Part shown: positions 1 through 10,560 of the stretch, one piece after another | How positions within the stretch are numbered: the first letter of the stretch is position 1 | Layout: every line of letters begins with the position of its first letter | Program-made: the position numbers and the translations under genes | Source: Zopfochytrium polystomum | Taxonomy: Eukaryota > Chytridiomycota > Chytridiomycetes > Chytridiales > Chytridiaceae | NCBI GenBank assembly: GCA_025765615.1 | Contig: JAIVFJ010000046.1 | Span: 297,027 to 361,026, forward strand | DNA length: 64,000 nucleotides | Reading direction: 5' to 3' | The notes under the pieces: generated by a model | The model's input: the letters and a program-made list of their open reading frames with translations, nothing else | Told to the model about the DNA's origin: nothing | Databases searched by the model: none

Positions 1-275
1 AAGTGTCATGACGAGCTGGGTGTTGACTTGGCTGTGATTCCAAGTGGTTACACCCCTGTTTTGCAGCTATGGGATGTTGGAATCATCAAGCTGTTCAAGG
101 ACATGAGGTTTTGGTGTGAGTGGATGTTGCCTCCTGAGAGTCTGCTGTTTTCTAAGGTATCCAAAGTGTCCTGAGTGAAAGTTGGTTTGCAAATGGGTCT
201 TGGATGCTTGGAAAGGTGTTGGTTTGAGTGTTTTCGGTAATTCTTTTTGGAAAATAAACAAAGTAGCAACTGAAA
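1..275 (+). pseudogene. pogo/Tigger-like DDE transposase, 3' remnant
   Basis: The first frame reads through a block of the type IPSGYTPVLQLWDVGIIKLF followed by K-D-M-R-F-W, which matches the conserved C-terminal part of DDE_1 (pogo/Tigger/jerky) transposases around the last catalytic residue. That frame stops at about 172. The sequence resumes one base out of register at 185 with WVLDAWKGVGLSVFGNSFWK, the family's usual continuation. The remnant is therefore frameshifted (or holds a small unrecognised intron) and has lost its end; the 5' part lies outside the window. The family call rests on seen motifs; that it is inactive is inferred. Confidence 0.7.
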
Positions 276-548
276 GGTGGTTTGGGGTTCCATCTGTGAG
301 TGTATCCCCTTAATACTTTTTTTTTTCAATGCTATCTTTTTTTCTTTTTCCAACAACCTCCTCGGCAGTTGTGCACCAACACCAAACAATTGTGCAAACC
401 AATCTCAACCTACCAAGGTATGCGGGAGTGGTGAGAAGGAGGCACGAGCGTTCACAGGAAGAAGTCCGCCAGTGTCAAGTAATAAAGTATGTTTTTTTTT
501 TGGTTTTTTTTTTTCTTTCTTTTTTTTTATGGGCACCACCACCGTGGT
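276..548. other. spacer with T-rich tracts, no gene
   Basis: No supported coding region. It holds pyrimidine-rich tracts at 309-355 and 488-530. The stretch probably contains the 3' untranslated region of the minus-strand RhoGAP gene that ends at 549. Confidence 0.5.
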
Positions 549-2097
549 CTACTTTCCACTTGCGTTGACCGAACCGTTGGCAGGGCCAGCCAAAGCCGGG
601 ACGCTGCCTGCAGCCGTCGCCGCATGAGCCACCACCGCCGGTGTCTTAACATGTGGTGTGTAAGCCTTTTTAGGCATATAATCCACATCCATCAATTCAA
701 ACGGCCGCATCTCCGGCCCCGTCAGCGCAAACTGCTCCCAGTTCTCAATCATAAACTCCACCACGAAGGAAGCCGTTTGAAACTCCTCTAACGCCTGCTT
801 TTCAGAACCGCGAGGCCGAAGAACATTCGGAGAGAAAATGCGCGCGAGGTTACTTGCCGTCATTTGATTTTCCGATGAAAACTGATCGACTTGGGAGAAC
901 AACTCCAGAAGGAATTCAAATAAGACGAGATGAGGAGGCGGTAGAAGCATCAATAGCCATCGAAAAGCTTTGACTCGAACAGCGCCCTCCACTGGAAGGT
1001 CTTTTTTATAAATGGTGGAGGTTAGCCAACTGAAAGGCGAAGGAGAAAGCTGTGTTCATTACCAAGGCACTTGAGAAAGTGTGGATATAGCTCCGTCGTC
1101 AAGAGAGGTTCCGGAAGACCGCGGACGAATTTTTTGAGTAAATCTGCGACATCGTAGATCGTGTAGCCCGCGAAAGTTAGGCCCAGACCGAATGTTGGCC
1201 CGACATCAAACACAGCGGCCAATTGATTCATTCTTCGTTCGGAGCCGTTTACGCGAAATAAACCATTACTTTTGAGACCATGGGCACGGATATAGTTTAT
1301 ACACTCGTAACCAATCACTGGAAGCCGACGAGCGCTTTGATCCGATTCACAGGGGACTGAAGCGTAATCGATAGATTTGCAAAGGTGGGCTTTGAGAACT
1401 GGCCGCAAATCGGGTTACGTTTGAAGGAGTTGCCAGAGTGGACCAAAAATACCTGTAGTGTCCTTTCCCTCCCTGTCCTTTTCTTTGTCCTTGTCCTTCT
1501 TCCACGGCGGCACCCACCACTTCTTTTTCGCGCTGGACATACCGCAAGTTTGCAAAACCTGTTTCATTGTATCCGCTGGCAATGGTTTGATGGAGTATTG
1601 CTTGAAAAGGGCGTTCAAGCGTTTCAAAGCGGTTGCCGAAAGGAGTTGGAACTCCTCCACATTTAGGTCCCCGTAGCTTTTTCCACCATCAAGATCTGCC
1701 ACTTGGTCAACTTAGAAATTTCAGAGCGATACGAACCTTTTCGTGCCAGTTTTCCCTTCGATCCAAACTGACTATTGCTATCGCCCTTCAAAACTCTTGA
1801 CCCAGCCACGCCGGTTCCTTCTGGCGAGACGTTTGTTTTCCGCCTTAAGACATCAGAAACGGAGCGCTGAAGCGAATGTCCACGATTGAGGCTTGACCGA
1901 GAATTCGCAACGGAACGGTGGGTGGAGTTTCTGGACAATGAAGTCTGCGATTTCCCAAGCTGCTTACGAGCGGAAGACTGATTATCGCCCGATTGCAGTG
2001 GAACTGTGTGAGAGCCAGCATGTGGCGGTGACTGATCGCTGTCGGCCGTGGCGTCCACGAGATGGTGGTGTGGCTCTTCGGCTGCAGTATCCCCCAT
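549..2097 (-). CDS. Rho GTPase-activating protein (SAC7/BAG7-like RhoGAP domain)
   Basis: Stimulates GTP hydrolysis by a Rho-family GTPase, so it should act at the cell cortex on wall and actin signalling (family knowledge). Four exons join in frame: 2097-1773, 1710-1453, 1398-1063 and 991-549, giving about 453 residues. The intron 1399-1452 (54 nt) removes an otherwise in-frame TAA; 992-1062 (71 nt) and 1711-1772 (62 nt) are also GT-AG. The last of these is the least certain. Residues 1-190 are Ser-rich and basic, without a recognised domain. The RhoGAP domain starts with K-S-I-D-Y-A-S near 200. The arginine finger lies in GLFRVNG near residue 243, followed by FVRGLPEPLLT and the conserved Asn of NLARIFSPNVLRP. 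The start at 2097 is the first ATG in the long Ser-rich exon; an upstream exon cannot be excluded. It is divergent to the TM9 gene. Confidence 0.85.
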
Positions 2098-2400
2098 TTC
2101 GATCAATAATCCACGTTCGTCCTTGCCCACAGCCTGCCTGTCGAATGGGGAGCTAGATTTATCAAATTTCGACGAGTCGGGAAGGTAATTGAAGAAGATT
2201 TTTCGCTTATTCGGCTGGGTAGGTGAACTGAGTCCGTATGAGAAGGTTTGGGGGCGAGGTGAGTTAGGGGGGGATGGGGGTCGGGGAATGAGCGGTGGTG
2301 GCCCTGCCCCTCACCTTGATCCTTTTCGCGGTGCCTTTTCCAGAAAAGGCTTCCAACTTGGACCACAGATTGGCTTGAAAACAATCACGAATTCGCGAAC
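2098..2400. promoter_or_regulatory. shared intergenic region between divergent RhoGAP and TM9 genes
   Basis: About 300 bp separates the RhoGAP start at 2097 (-) from the TM9 start at 2401 (+), so promoters for both must lie here or in 5' introns. A G-rich run occurs at about 2252-2300. No clear TATA box was seen. The regulatory role is inferred from position only. Confidence 0.4.
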
Positions 2401-4980
2401 ATGTCGGGAACTCCGGCCCCCAGCCGTGCGGCAGAATCGTTTTCGCCATCGCCATCGTGGAAGCTGCGCTCCTTCTTGCTCGCTCTGTTCCTTCTGCTTA
2501 CTGCCCGCTCGACTGTGGCTGATGAGCACAACCACTCGTATAAGGTAGCAGGATGTGATTGGACCGTGCGCATCTTGATCGCAGTGTTGGCATTCCTACA
2601 ACCTTCTGTTTCGATACCACCTAACAACTAACGATGTGCATCTGTAGGATGGAGAGCAAGTGGTCGTTTGGGCCAACGGGATTGGGCCGTACCACAATAG
2701 GTGATTCTGTCAGGAAATTCGCGGACTAAAGACAGTGATCTGAAGGCAGGAAACGTACGATTACTTTCAGCTTCCTTTTTGCCAGGGAGACGAAAAGGTC
2801 GATCACCGACACGAAAGCTTGGGCGAAGCCTTACTTGGTGTGAATCTCGTGAACACCGGAATGGCTATTGCATTCAAAAGTAAGATGGTTTTGGATTCTT
2901 GTGTCCCTCGTTTCAACACTTTCTGGGCAGAATCCGTCAAAAATGCGAAGATGTGCGATGTTGTCCTGGATACTTTCCAAATCGAAGCTTTCCGCCGTGC
3001 TGTGGAGTTAGACTACTGGTACCAGTTTTACATAGGTAATCGGACCCTATCCCGCTTTACCATACGGAATACCTCAGCATTCGCCCCACCAACCGTCTAA
3101 CCTGTTTGTTAGACGATCTTCCAGTTTATGGATTCGTTGGCGACAAAAAGGACAACGATTTACAACTGTTTACCCACAAAGACATTGTCGTTAAATTCAA
3201 CAATGACCAGGTGAGTTCTCAAGGCACTTACTGCCCAAACTGAAGCTTGGCAGATAATTGAGGTCACTATTGAAAACCGAAATGCCACAGCCCTCAATGC
3301 TAGCAACGCGAAATCAAAAATTTCGTTTACATACTCCGTGGAATGGAAAAAATCCGATGGATCATTCAAAAGCAGGCATAAGAACTACATAACATTCTTT
3401 GAACACAAGGTGTAGAAACCAATGATAGCTACTCTGCTGATCATTGTAACTTTCCAGATTCACTGGTTTTCAATCTTCAACTCGTTTATGATGGTTTTAT
3501 TCTTGATTGGTCTTGTAATTGTAATTCTTCTTCGCACGTTGAAAAGAGACCTAGCACGATATGATCGGGAGGAGGCTCTTCTTGACCTGGTTTGTCTTAA
3601 CTGATTTGCCACAACTGATTTGTCAACAGCAACGTGTATTTACAGGACAAGGAGCTGGGGGAAGAATACGGATGGAAGCAAGTTCACGGGGATGTATTCC
3701 GCGCACCCATGCACCTGACTTTCCTCTCAGCAACGCTGGGGACGGGACTTCAGCTGTCAATACTGACATTTTTCGTGATTTTGTACTCGATTTCAGCCGA
3801 CATCGAAGTAGAGTGAGTTTCCTCTGCATGAGCGCTACTTCTCCTTTGACCGTCACGTTTGTCTCTCAAGGAACTCGCAAACTTTGTCGGCGTCATTGTT
3901 TTTGTATGCAGTGACGTCTATAATAGCAGGCTATTACTCTGGTTCGTTCTACACGAAATACGGAGGTCAGTGCATGGCGCATTCACAACGGTCTTGAGTT
4001 TACATGTATTTCTCAAATGCAGGGAAGAGCTGGGTCAGGCTCATCTTCGTCACAGCGGGCCTGTTTCCTACTGTCTTGTTCGGGATTGTAATTGGTGTTA
4101 ATTTTATCGCCATCGCGAAAAACTCTACCCGAGCCATTCCTTTTACATCGATGTTGGCTGTTCTCGCAATATGGACGTTCTGCGTATTTCCTCTGTCCCT
4201 GGTAGGAGTGATTCTGGGACGAAACTGGGCGGGAACCCCCGGCTTTCCTTGCCGTATCAACCCCATACCCAGGCCCATTCCGCACTTGCAGTGGTATGCA
4301 CAGCCCAAGGTTATCGTTCTGCTAGGTAGGTTGCACTGACCGCGTTCACTCTAAACTTTACAATCAGGTGGCCTTCTGCCATTTGCTTCGATTTTCATCG
4401 AAATGTACTATATCTTTATGTCCTTCTGGGAATTTAAATCATACTACGTGTATGGATTTCTTATGGTTGTTACAATTGCCTCTCCTTCCCGTTGTTGACG
4501 CTAACGGTAATCTACATAAGCTGGTTTTCTTGATCCTGGTTGTTGTGACAGCCTGCGTCTCTGTGGTCTCGACCTGTGAGAGTTTGCATCTCTGCCTTCG
4601 ATTTCTGACTGATAATACTGCAGACTTCTTGCTTAATTCCGAAAACCATCGATGGAACTGGACAGCGTTTTTAGCTAGCGGCTCGACAGCGGGCTACGTC
4701 TTTCTGTATGCGGTGTATTACTTCTTCTCAAGATCAAAGTACGTCTCCTTCTTTCAGTCGAATTTGATTTTTATTTTTGAGAAAGAATGTACGGAGTATT
4801 CCAAACAATTTGGTACTTCGGTTACACCAGTCTTGGATGTTTGGCACTGTTTTCGATGCTTGGTCTGTTTCTGGTCGTTGCATGGGATGTCGACTGACTC
4901 TGAACGACTCAGGATTTGTTGGTCATTACGCGGCTGAAAAGTTCATTCGGACGATATATCGCAATTTGAAGATTGATTAG
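2401..4980 (+). CDS. TM9SF3: TM9SF3-like nonaspanin (EMP70 family), 15 exons
   Basis: Polytopic endomembrane protein of the Golgi/endosome pathway; the family takes part in sorting of membrane proteins. Exons: 2401-2544, 2648-2700, 2746-2879, 2931-3035, 3113-3210, 3254-3409, 3458-3589, 3646-3812, 3871-3965, 4023-4325, 4368-4465, 4521-4575, 4624-4738, 4786-4862, 4913-4980. They sum to exactly 1800 nt (599 residues) with every phase in register; introns are 42-103 nt, GT-AG. An N-terminal signal peptide (residues about 20-40) precedes DEHNHSYK and VGPYHNRQETY-type lumenal motifs (here [14 protein letters not shown]). The loop [13 protein letters not shown] leads into the multi-helix C-terminal domain with IPRPIP-type (NPIPRPIP) and F-I-E-M-Y-Y-I-F motifs. 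The C-terminus is NLKID, the KxD-type COPI/Golgi-retention signal typical of the family. Order and motifs match TM9SF3 better than TM9SF2/4. Confidence 0.95.
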
Positions 4981-5022
4981 GCTTGATCGACTGCTGAATG
5001 GACCACGTGAAAAAAACAGCAA

Positions 5023-5028
5023 AATAAA
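5023..5028 (+). terminator. polyadenylation signal AATAAA for the TM9 gene
   Basis: Canonical AATAAA 43 nt downstream of the TM9 stop codon, inside the 65-bp gap before the convergent IF3 stop at 5046. Any transcript end here would overlap the 3' end of the opposite gene. Confidence 0.5.
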
Positions 5029-5045
5029 TTTTGAACATCGACTCC

Positions 5046-5870
5046 TCATGGCTTATTTTTGGGCGGCTGCGTTGGTGGTTGAAGCAAAACTGACACTGTC
5101 GAGCCGCTAGTTTTGGCGGGGACCCCTCGAGAAGTCCCGCTTTTGTCAATCAAGTCCATAATCTTCGAAAGTGTAACCGATCCTTCTCCCTTTTGGCGGC
5201 CACTCTCAATGACTGAAATTTGAACCTTATAGCCTTTCCCCAGGAGCTGATTGACTTTTCTCGCTTTCACTTCCAAGTCGTGCCAACTGATTCCGGCTTT
5301 GATCTCGATTTCTTTTGTGGTCTTGCTGTGGTTGACCGGCTTTGAAGAGGAGTATGGGTCAGCCGAGGTTTCTGGGCGCTTTCGGCGTGACATTTCATAC
5401 AAAGTTTTGGGAGACAGCTTGGGAAGAACACGGCAGACCGGCATTGTCGCTGTTGAATTGACCATGACAAGGTCAAAGCAATTCAAGTCAATCTTTGCGA
5501 GGGCATCTGGGACGGACATAATTCCTGGTCGGGCATCACCAGGGCCGACAACAAAAACAGATGGTGCTGCGATTTCTTGATTTCTTGGAGCGGTGATGAA
5601 TTTGAACGCGAGCAGGGAGTCCGTGTCGCTTTGTGGAGGATCCGAAGGTGGTGCGGTTGAGGCTGCTGGTGTTGGGGTTGGTGTTGAGGATGGGGAACGA
5701 GGCCAGAGGCTGTTTGACCAGCATCGGATGCATTCGCGGCGTGGGGGAGTGAGAGCGCACCTACGCGCTTTAGTTGCGAGGGCGTGAGCCACGCGACTGC
5801 CGACGAACAACGCATTGCATCCTTGGAGTGTTGTTGGTGGAAGAGGGAAAAGGATGCGAGAAAACAGCAT
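5046..5870 (-). CDS. MTIF3: mitochondrial translation initiation factor IF-3
   Basis: Binds the mitochondrial small ribosomal subunit and supports initiation (family role). Single exon, 274 residues from the ATG at 5870; an upstream GTG in the same frame is unlikely as a start. The first about 60 residues are basic and rich in Ser, Arg and Pro without acidic runs, as expected for a mitochondrial presequence. The IF3 N-domain follows (N-Q-E-I-A-A-P...VFVVGPGDARPGIMSVPDAL, then L-V-M-V-N-S-T-A and P-V-C-R). A linker leads to the C-domain with K-E-I-E-I-K-A-G-I-S-W-H-D-L-E-V-K and G-Y-K-V-Q-I-S-V. Order and length match fungal/animal mitochondrial IF3. It is divergent to the Nup50 gene, 50 bp apart, and convergent with the TM9 gene. 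Confidence 0.88.
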   Translation of the reverse strand: MLFSRILFPLPPTTLQGCNALFVGSRVAHALATKARRCALTPPRRECIRCWSNSLWPRSPSSTPTPTPAASTAPPSDPPQSDTDSLLAFKFITAPRNQEIAAPSVFVVGPGDARPGIMSVPDALAKIDLNCFDLVMVNSTATMPVCRVLPKLSPKTLYEMSRRKRPETSADPYSSSKPVNHSKTTKEIEIKAGISWHDLEVKARKVNQLLGKGYKVQISVIESGRQKGEGSVTLSKIMDLIDKSGTSRGVPAKTSGSTVSVLLQPPTQPPKNKP

Positions 5871-5920
5871 TTTTGGTTCGTGCAGCGGTGACACTTGGTG
5901 ACAAGGAGAAGGAACCGGCC
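5871..5920. promoter_or_regulatory. 50-bp divergent intergenic region IF3/Nup50
   Basis: Only 50 bp lies between the ATG of the IF3 gene (-) and the ATG of the Nup50 gene (+). The two genes must share a very compact bidirectional promoter, or transcripts must start inside the neighbouring 5' region. Positional inference; no core element was recognised. Confidence 0.35.
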
Positions 5921-7800
5921 ATGTCCCAAAAGCGTGCGGCGGACACCTACTTAACGGACCGCAACGCCCACGAGGCCGACGAAAACGATAGCGTGGCCCC
6001 AGTGGGTGAATTTAAGAAGGCTTCAGAAGACGTTTTGCGCCAGCGGGTCATCCTTGGACCACGGCGTCGTGCGGTTCGTGCCTTACAGCCAACACTTTAC
6101 GTCCTGTGTCGTTCTTACTTATGCGAAGTAGAGGCCTGAAGCCGATGGGGCATCGGCTGCTCAACCCTTCCCTCAATCGAGTCCAGCTCCATTCAGCGGA
6201 TTTTCATTTGGCACGCCACTGGCATCTACTGAAGGAGGGTCCAGCTCAGCAGCAGCAACGTTCGTATTCTCCAAGCAGACCTCAGCCCCAGCCCCGATCG
6301 ATTCGGCCACCGAAATCAAGCCCTCTCCCCCGGCGTTTGCAGCTTTTTCGTTTGCGCCAAAGAGGGTTGACGACGCGCCTAAAGCCCACCCACCTGCATT
6401 TTCCAACACCATTGCGTTTGGGGCTTCCAAGTCTCATGACTCTCTTTCGGTTCCGTCGCCGGCTGGAACTGCGAGTGGGTCGAAAGATCTTTTCACGTTC
6501 GGCTCAATCAAAGAGAACAACGATGGAAACTCGACCGCCACCCCGAAGACCATTCCGTTCAATTTCGTAGCAACCAACAAAGTTGAGACGGACTTGAGCG
6601 AACCTCCAAGGCCCTCCCTATTTGGTGCGAGTGCTTCGTCTTGGACACCTTCCTGGAAGAGTGTGGAGACTCCGTTTTCAACACGGTTAGAGGAGGAGAA
6701 ACCGAAAAAAGGAGCTGACGACGGGAAGGAAAAATTGGTAGAGTTCGCGCGCCAGCAACGCGGCTTAAACTGCAGCTTCAAGAAAAGTGTAGACGATTTT
6801 CTGGGAGAAAAACCCCTTCGCTGACTTGACTGAGGTCTGCAAGCAGTATATCTCTTTCACGCAGATCATTGAAAAGTCAGAAGCTGCGAAACTTGCTAAA
6901 TCTTACGGACGGACCGAATCTGAGGTATTGGAGTCGCCTATCGTTTCCAAGCTGATCTTGCCGTTTGGTAGGTGACGATAGTAGATATCTCCGCCAGAGC
7001 AAACGCGACAAATGTAAGCAACGATTCCGGATTTTGCCCAATAATGGAGCTTTTAGGAAAGGCTTGATACAACGGCCGCGGAATTAACAAAGCCAATCGC
7101 TATTGGCCAAACACAGAAAGAGGCACAGCCGTCATCGAATTTGTTTGGAGCTTTGGGGTCCGGCGCTGCCAAGAAGGAAGAATTCAATTTTTCGTTCTCT
7201 TCATCATCATCGGCTGCTTTACCGCCACCGCCATTTTCGTCGACTGCTGCACCGCCAATCACTTTTGGTGCGAAAGCAACAGGCGAGGCCCCACAGCCTC
7301 TATTCGGGAATGCAGCAAATCCGGCACTTTTCGCGAAGCAACCTACTCAACAAGAGGATCAAGAGCAGGCGGGCAGCGACGAAGAGGAGTCCAAAGATGA
7401 GCAAATTGATACGGAGAAACTGATGAAGGGGGCGGGCGAGGAGAATGAGGAGACTGTGTGCCTCGCGAACGTCAAAGCGTTTAATTTCTCCAGCGAAACG
7501 AAAGGATGGTCGCATATTGGAGTTGGCCTCGTCAAGCTCAACCAAGACAAAACATCCGGGAAGGCACGGCTTCTTCTGCGTGCAGATGGATCAGGGCGCG
7601 TCCTATTAAATACCATGATCTTACCAGTGATGGCTCCGAAGCTGGACAATCCCAAGAACCTTTCGTTCCTATCTGTCGGTGCCGACGGCAAGCCAACGAG
7701 AATGCTTTTTAAGATAAAGGATACTAAGGAGGCTGAGAAATTTTTCGATAGCTTGAAGAACTTGGTGGAGAGAACGAAAAGTGAAAGTACCGGTAAATAA
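5921..7800 (+). CDS. NUP50: Nup50/Nup2-like nucleoporin with FG motifs and C-terminal Ran-binding domain
   Basis: Nuclear basket nucleoporin that helps importin-alpha cargo release (family role). Exons 5921-6073, 6132-6924 and 7057-7800 (last intron 132 nt, less certain). The N-terminus MSQKRAADTYLTDRN plus A-S-E-D-V-L-R-Q-R is the Nup50 importin-alpha-binding signature. The middle carries FG repeats (FSFG near 6204, FTFG near 6498, LFG copies near 6620, 7143 and 7300). The C-terminal 120 residues are a RanBD1 domain (C-L-A-N-V-K-A-F-N-F, G-W-S-H-I-G-V-G, A-R-L-L-L-R). A conserved Nup50 block (N-P-F-A-D-L-T-E-V-C-K-Q-Y) sits in a different frame from the preceding residues, so one base of the A5 run at 6808-6812 appears extra. 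This is either a sequencing error or a real lesion. Without that base the coding length is about 562 residues. Confidence 0.85.
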
Positions 7801-8024
7801 ACCAAAAAAATAATAATTAAAGAGAAAAAAAGGAGAAAACATTACAATAATCGGAAAAACCTGACTTGTCACCTCCTCAATTTGATCTCGCGTCAAACTG
7901 TGCACTGCATGACGCAACAAGGCTGCCACTGAGATGAGCATGCATCGTTCATGTGTGACTGCATGGATGAAGGATGCTGCTGTGATGACAGAAGAGGAAG
8001 CGACTGCCCTGTGGGTTGAAGGAT
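7801..8024. other. intergenic, A-rich start, no gene
   Basis: Starts with an A-rich stretch (7801-7850) that probably holds the Nup50 3' end. No recognisable gene or element before the foldback repeat. Confidence 0.5.
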
Positions 8025-8945
8025 GTGGTGGGTGTTAGGTGGAGTTGACTGGTTAGCAGCAAGAGGCACAAGATGGCCTGAACCTATTGTGACTGTCAGT
8101 TATTCTTCTCACCATGCCCATGGGGAGAGTGAGCCACTGCCAATGCAGACCTCGGCGGTGGCTTGCGCTGTTGGCAAATACTGCTAGTATTAAGTGGAAC
8201 GGAAACCTGGTGTAAACAGTTTTCCTCCTCCTCTGCTCAAGCAGATAATATAGGAGATTTTTACCCTGTGCCAGTCACGCTTGCCTAGCAACTATTGTAG
8301 CATGCATATCATCATTATGTATCAATTATTCATAACAGAGTTATTCGCTTTCTCTCCCATTTGAGGAGAAGGACAACCCACAAACTCATCTCCACTTCAT
8401 TCACTCCGTCCACTCACTCACTCATTGAGACTGTTTACACAACAGCATGCCAGCTATTTGGCTGCATCAACCACAGATTCTAGTCCGAGCTCAGAACAAC
8501 AATCTCTACCTTCTCCAACTGTTATGAATGTAAACAGCCGACTCTGAATGAGTGAGTGGAAGGAGTGAATGAAGTGGAGATGTGTGTTTGTGGGTGGTTC
8601 TTCTCCCAGCTTGGAGAGAAAGAGAAACACTCTGTTATGAATGATTGATACATAATGATGATATGCACACTATAATAGTTGCAAGGCAAGAGTGACTGGC
8701 ACAGGGTGAAAACTTCTCCTATATTATCTGCTTGAGCAGAGGAGGAGGAAACTATTACACCAGGTTTCCGTTCCATTTAATACTTGGAGTATTTGTCAAC
8801 AGCACAAGCAAGTGTCAAGGTCTGCAATGGCAGTGGCTCACTCTCCCATGGGCATTGTGAGAACAATAACTGACGGTCACAATAGGTTCAGGTCCATCTT
8901 GTGCCTCTTGCTGCTAACCAGTCAGTTCTGCCTAACACCCCCCAC
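8025..8945. repeat. foldback element: long inverted repeat with two arms of about 400 bp
   Basis: The left arm (about 8025-8438) begins GGTGGGTGTTAGG, runs through TGACTGGTTAGCAGC and reaches the CACTCACTCATT area. The right arm (about 8522-8945) is its diverged reverse complement, ending in GCTGCTAACCAGTCAG and CCTAACACCC. Spacer of about 85 bp. No protein. The arms differ by scattered substitutions and small indels, so the palindrome is old. A partial single-arm copy lies at 51279-51425, which shows it is a dispersed repeat. Foldback/MITE-like class is inferred from structure; no target duplication was settled. The short stretch 8946-9057 shows nothing recognisable. Confidence 0.75.
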
Positions 8946-9057
8946 CTGCGCACGATGGCCATGGGTGTAGCACCTGTTATGCAAAGTGTGCATAAGCGTC
9001 TGAGGCTTCGACTGAAAGGGTGTTCCAAAGGTCAGAGCAGGGTTGGAGGCCAAGTAG

Positions 9058-10003
9058 TTAGGTCAGTCGATGGTGCTGAGACGTAGAGAGTGGTTTTGTG
9101 AGAATGTCTGCAATCTGGTCGCTGGTTGGTATGTAGCATACAGTGATTCTCCAGTGGCTACGTCTTGTCGGAGGAACAAGCATGTATGTCAATGTGTTTT
9201 CTGCTAGTATGTGTGCAATTGCAGATTGATTGCCCTTGAGGATTGGCAGTGGCTGCGGTGCAGGGAGTTGCAACTCTGATAATGCAGCTAAGAGCCACTG
9301 TGCTTCTTGGAAGGCTTCAGAAAATGAGTAGTATTCTGCTTCTGTGGAGGATACTGATACAAGATGTTGTCGATATCTGGTCAAGTTTGTGTTGCTAGGT
9401 ATTATTGATACCAGCTTGGTTGCACTCGCTGAGTTTGATTGACATTTCGTCATGCATATAGACATTGGAGTTGATGCAATATCCAGGTCGCCCCACATTT
9501 TCTCTTCAGTGAGGATTGTCCTGGTGTATTCGTCTAGGCCCATCCAAATGACTTCAGTGTATGTCAACAATGAACTTGCGTAGGGTCAGGAACCAGTTTC
9601 ATCCAGATTGATGGAGTCCATAGAGGCTCTTGAGGAGTTTGCAGAATAGTTTCTTTCCATCTGGAGTGAATTGCTCATTGCCTTTGGTGGATGCATGTAG
9701 ATGACTTCTTTGACAAAAAGGGTACAGGTAGGCTGTGTTGACATCCATGCTGTGGTATTCAAGGTCAAAAGCTTGGCTGATTGCAGTGAGCAGTCAGATG
9801 GCCTGGATCTGGACAACAGGAGAAAAGGTGTCTGTGTAGTTGATGCCTTTTATTTCCACATGCAACAAGTCGGGCTTTCCATCACTTCAGCCAGCCAAAA
9901 AGGTTGAGTTTGTAGGTATAACCCATTTGCAGAACGTTGTGCATTCGCAAGGAGGAAGAACTGCCCACTCCCAGACCTTGTGCTTGTCCATGAGAGAGTG
10001 AAG
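9058..10003 (-). pseudogene. decayed Ty1/copia pol (reverse transcriptase to RNase H)
   Basis: Minus-strand frames hold the copia RNase H signature L-V-S-V-S-S-T-E-A-E-Y-Y-S-F-S-E-A, with A-D-I-L-T-K-P-L near the end (9080-9360). Upstream pieces correspond to the RT region (S-M-D-V-N-T-A-Y-L and F-C-K-L-L-K-S-L-Y-G-L, 9620-9790) but are spread over several frames. No LTRs are attached. A different lineage from Copia-A and Copia-B described below. Confidence 0.7.
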
Positions 10004-10560
10004 TGTGAGGACGACAGGCTGTCGAGCCTGTGACCTCAAATAAATTAAGTGTATACACACTTTTTAACTGGTAATTGTGAGGATTACCACCTGTCTCGAC
10101 CTGCGTTTTGCTGGCAAAACGTGACTAGGCTTGGATTCCTACTCTCGTATTATTTGTTGGGTTTCCATACAGCCTCTGACTGGCTCCGTCTGTCTGCCTC
10201 TGAGCTCTACTATTATTATTATATTATTATTTATTATTGGCAATGTTGCAGACAGAAAGACTCAGTCTTTATTTTAATTGCTGATACAAGGCTTTCTTGC
10301 TCAGTGGTTAGAGCGCTCCCTTCAATTGGGAAGGTGCCAAGTTTGAGACATGCTAGTTGACAGACTGAGCAGAAATGCAAAGCCCTTCTACGCCTGGCCA
10401 ATAACCCCTCACTCTTGGAAATTACTTAGGACTGAAACACTTCTGTGGGAGAAGTGCTAAGCCCAGATGGACAGAGTTAACAAGATGATGGCAGAGCTAA
10501 CAAGCCCTACCACCTGCTACTATGATGTAATACCTCATAAAAGGGTATGAGATCACAGGT
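10004..10560 (+). mobile_element. tRNA-derived SINE-like element, copy 1
   Basis: Begins with GTGAGGACGACAGGCTGT, shared with copy 2 on the opposite strand at 11761-12173. It contains a tRNA-like module at about 10289-10352: an RNA polymerase III A-box (TTGCTCAGTGGTTAGAGCG) and a degenerate B-box (CAAGTTTGAGACATG). A TTA-rich microsatellite lies at 10210-10240. Boundaries at the 3' end are approximate. The unusual feature is that the tRNA-like part is about 280 bp inside the shared sequence rather than at the 5' end. Confidence 0.55.

Noticed and set aside
1399..1452. RhoGAP gene as a pseudogene because of an in-frame TAA at 1415
   Set aside because: A 54-nt GT-AG intron removes the stop, keeps the frame and joins residues that fit the RhoGAP family.
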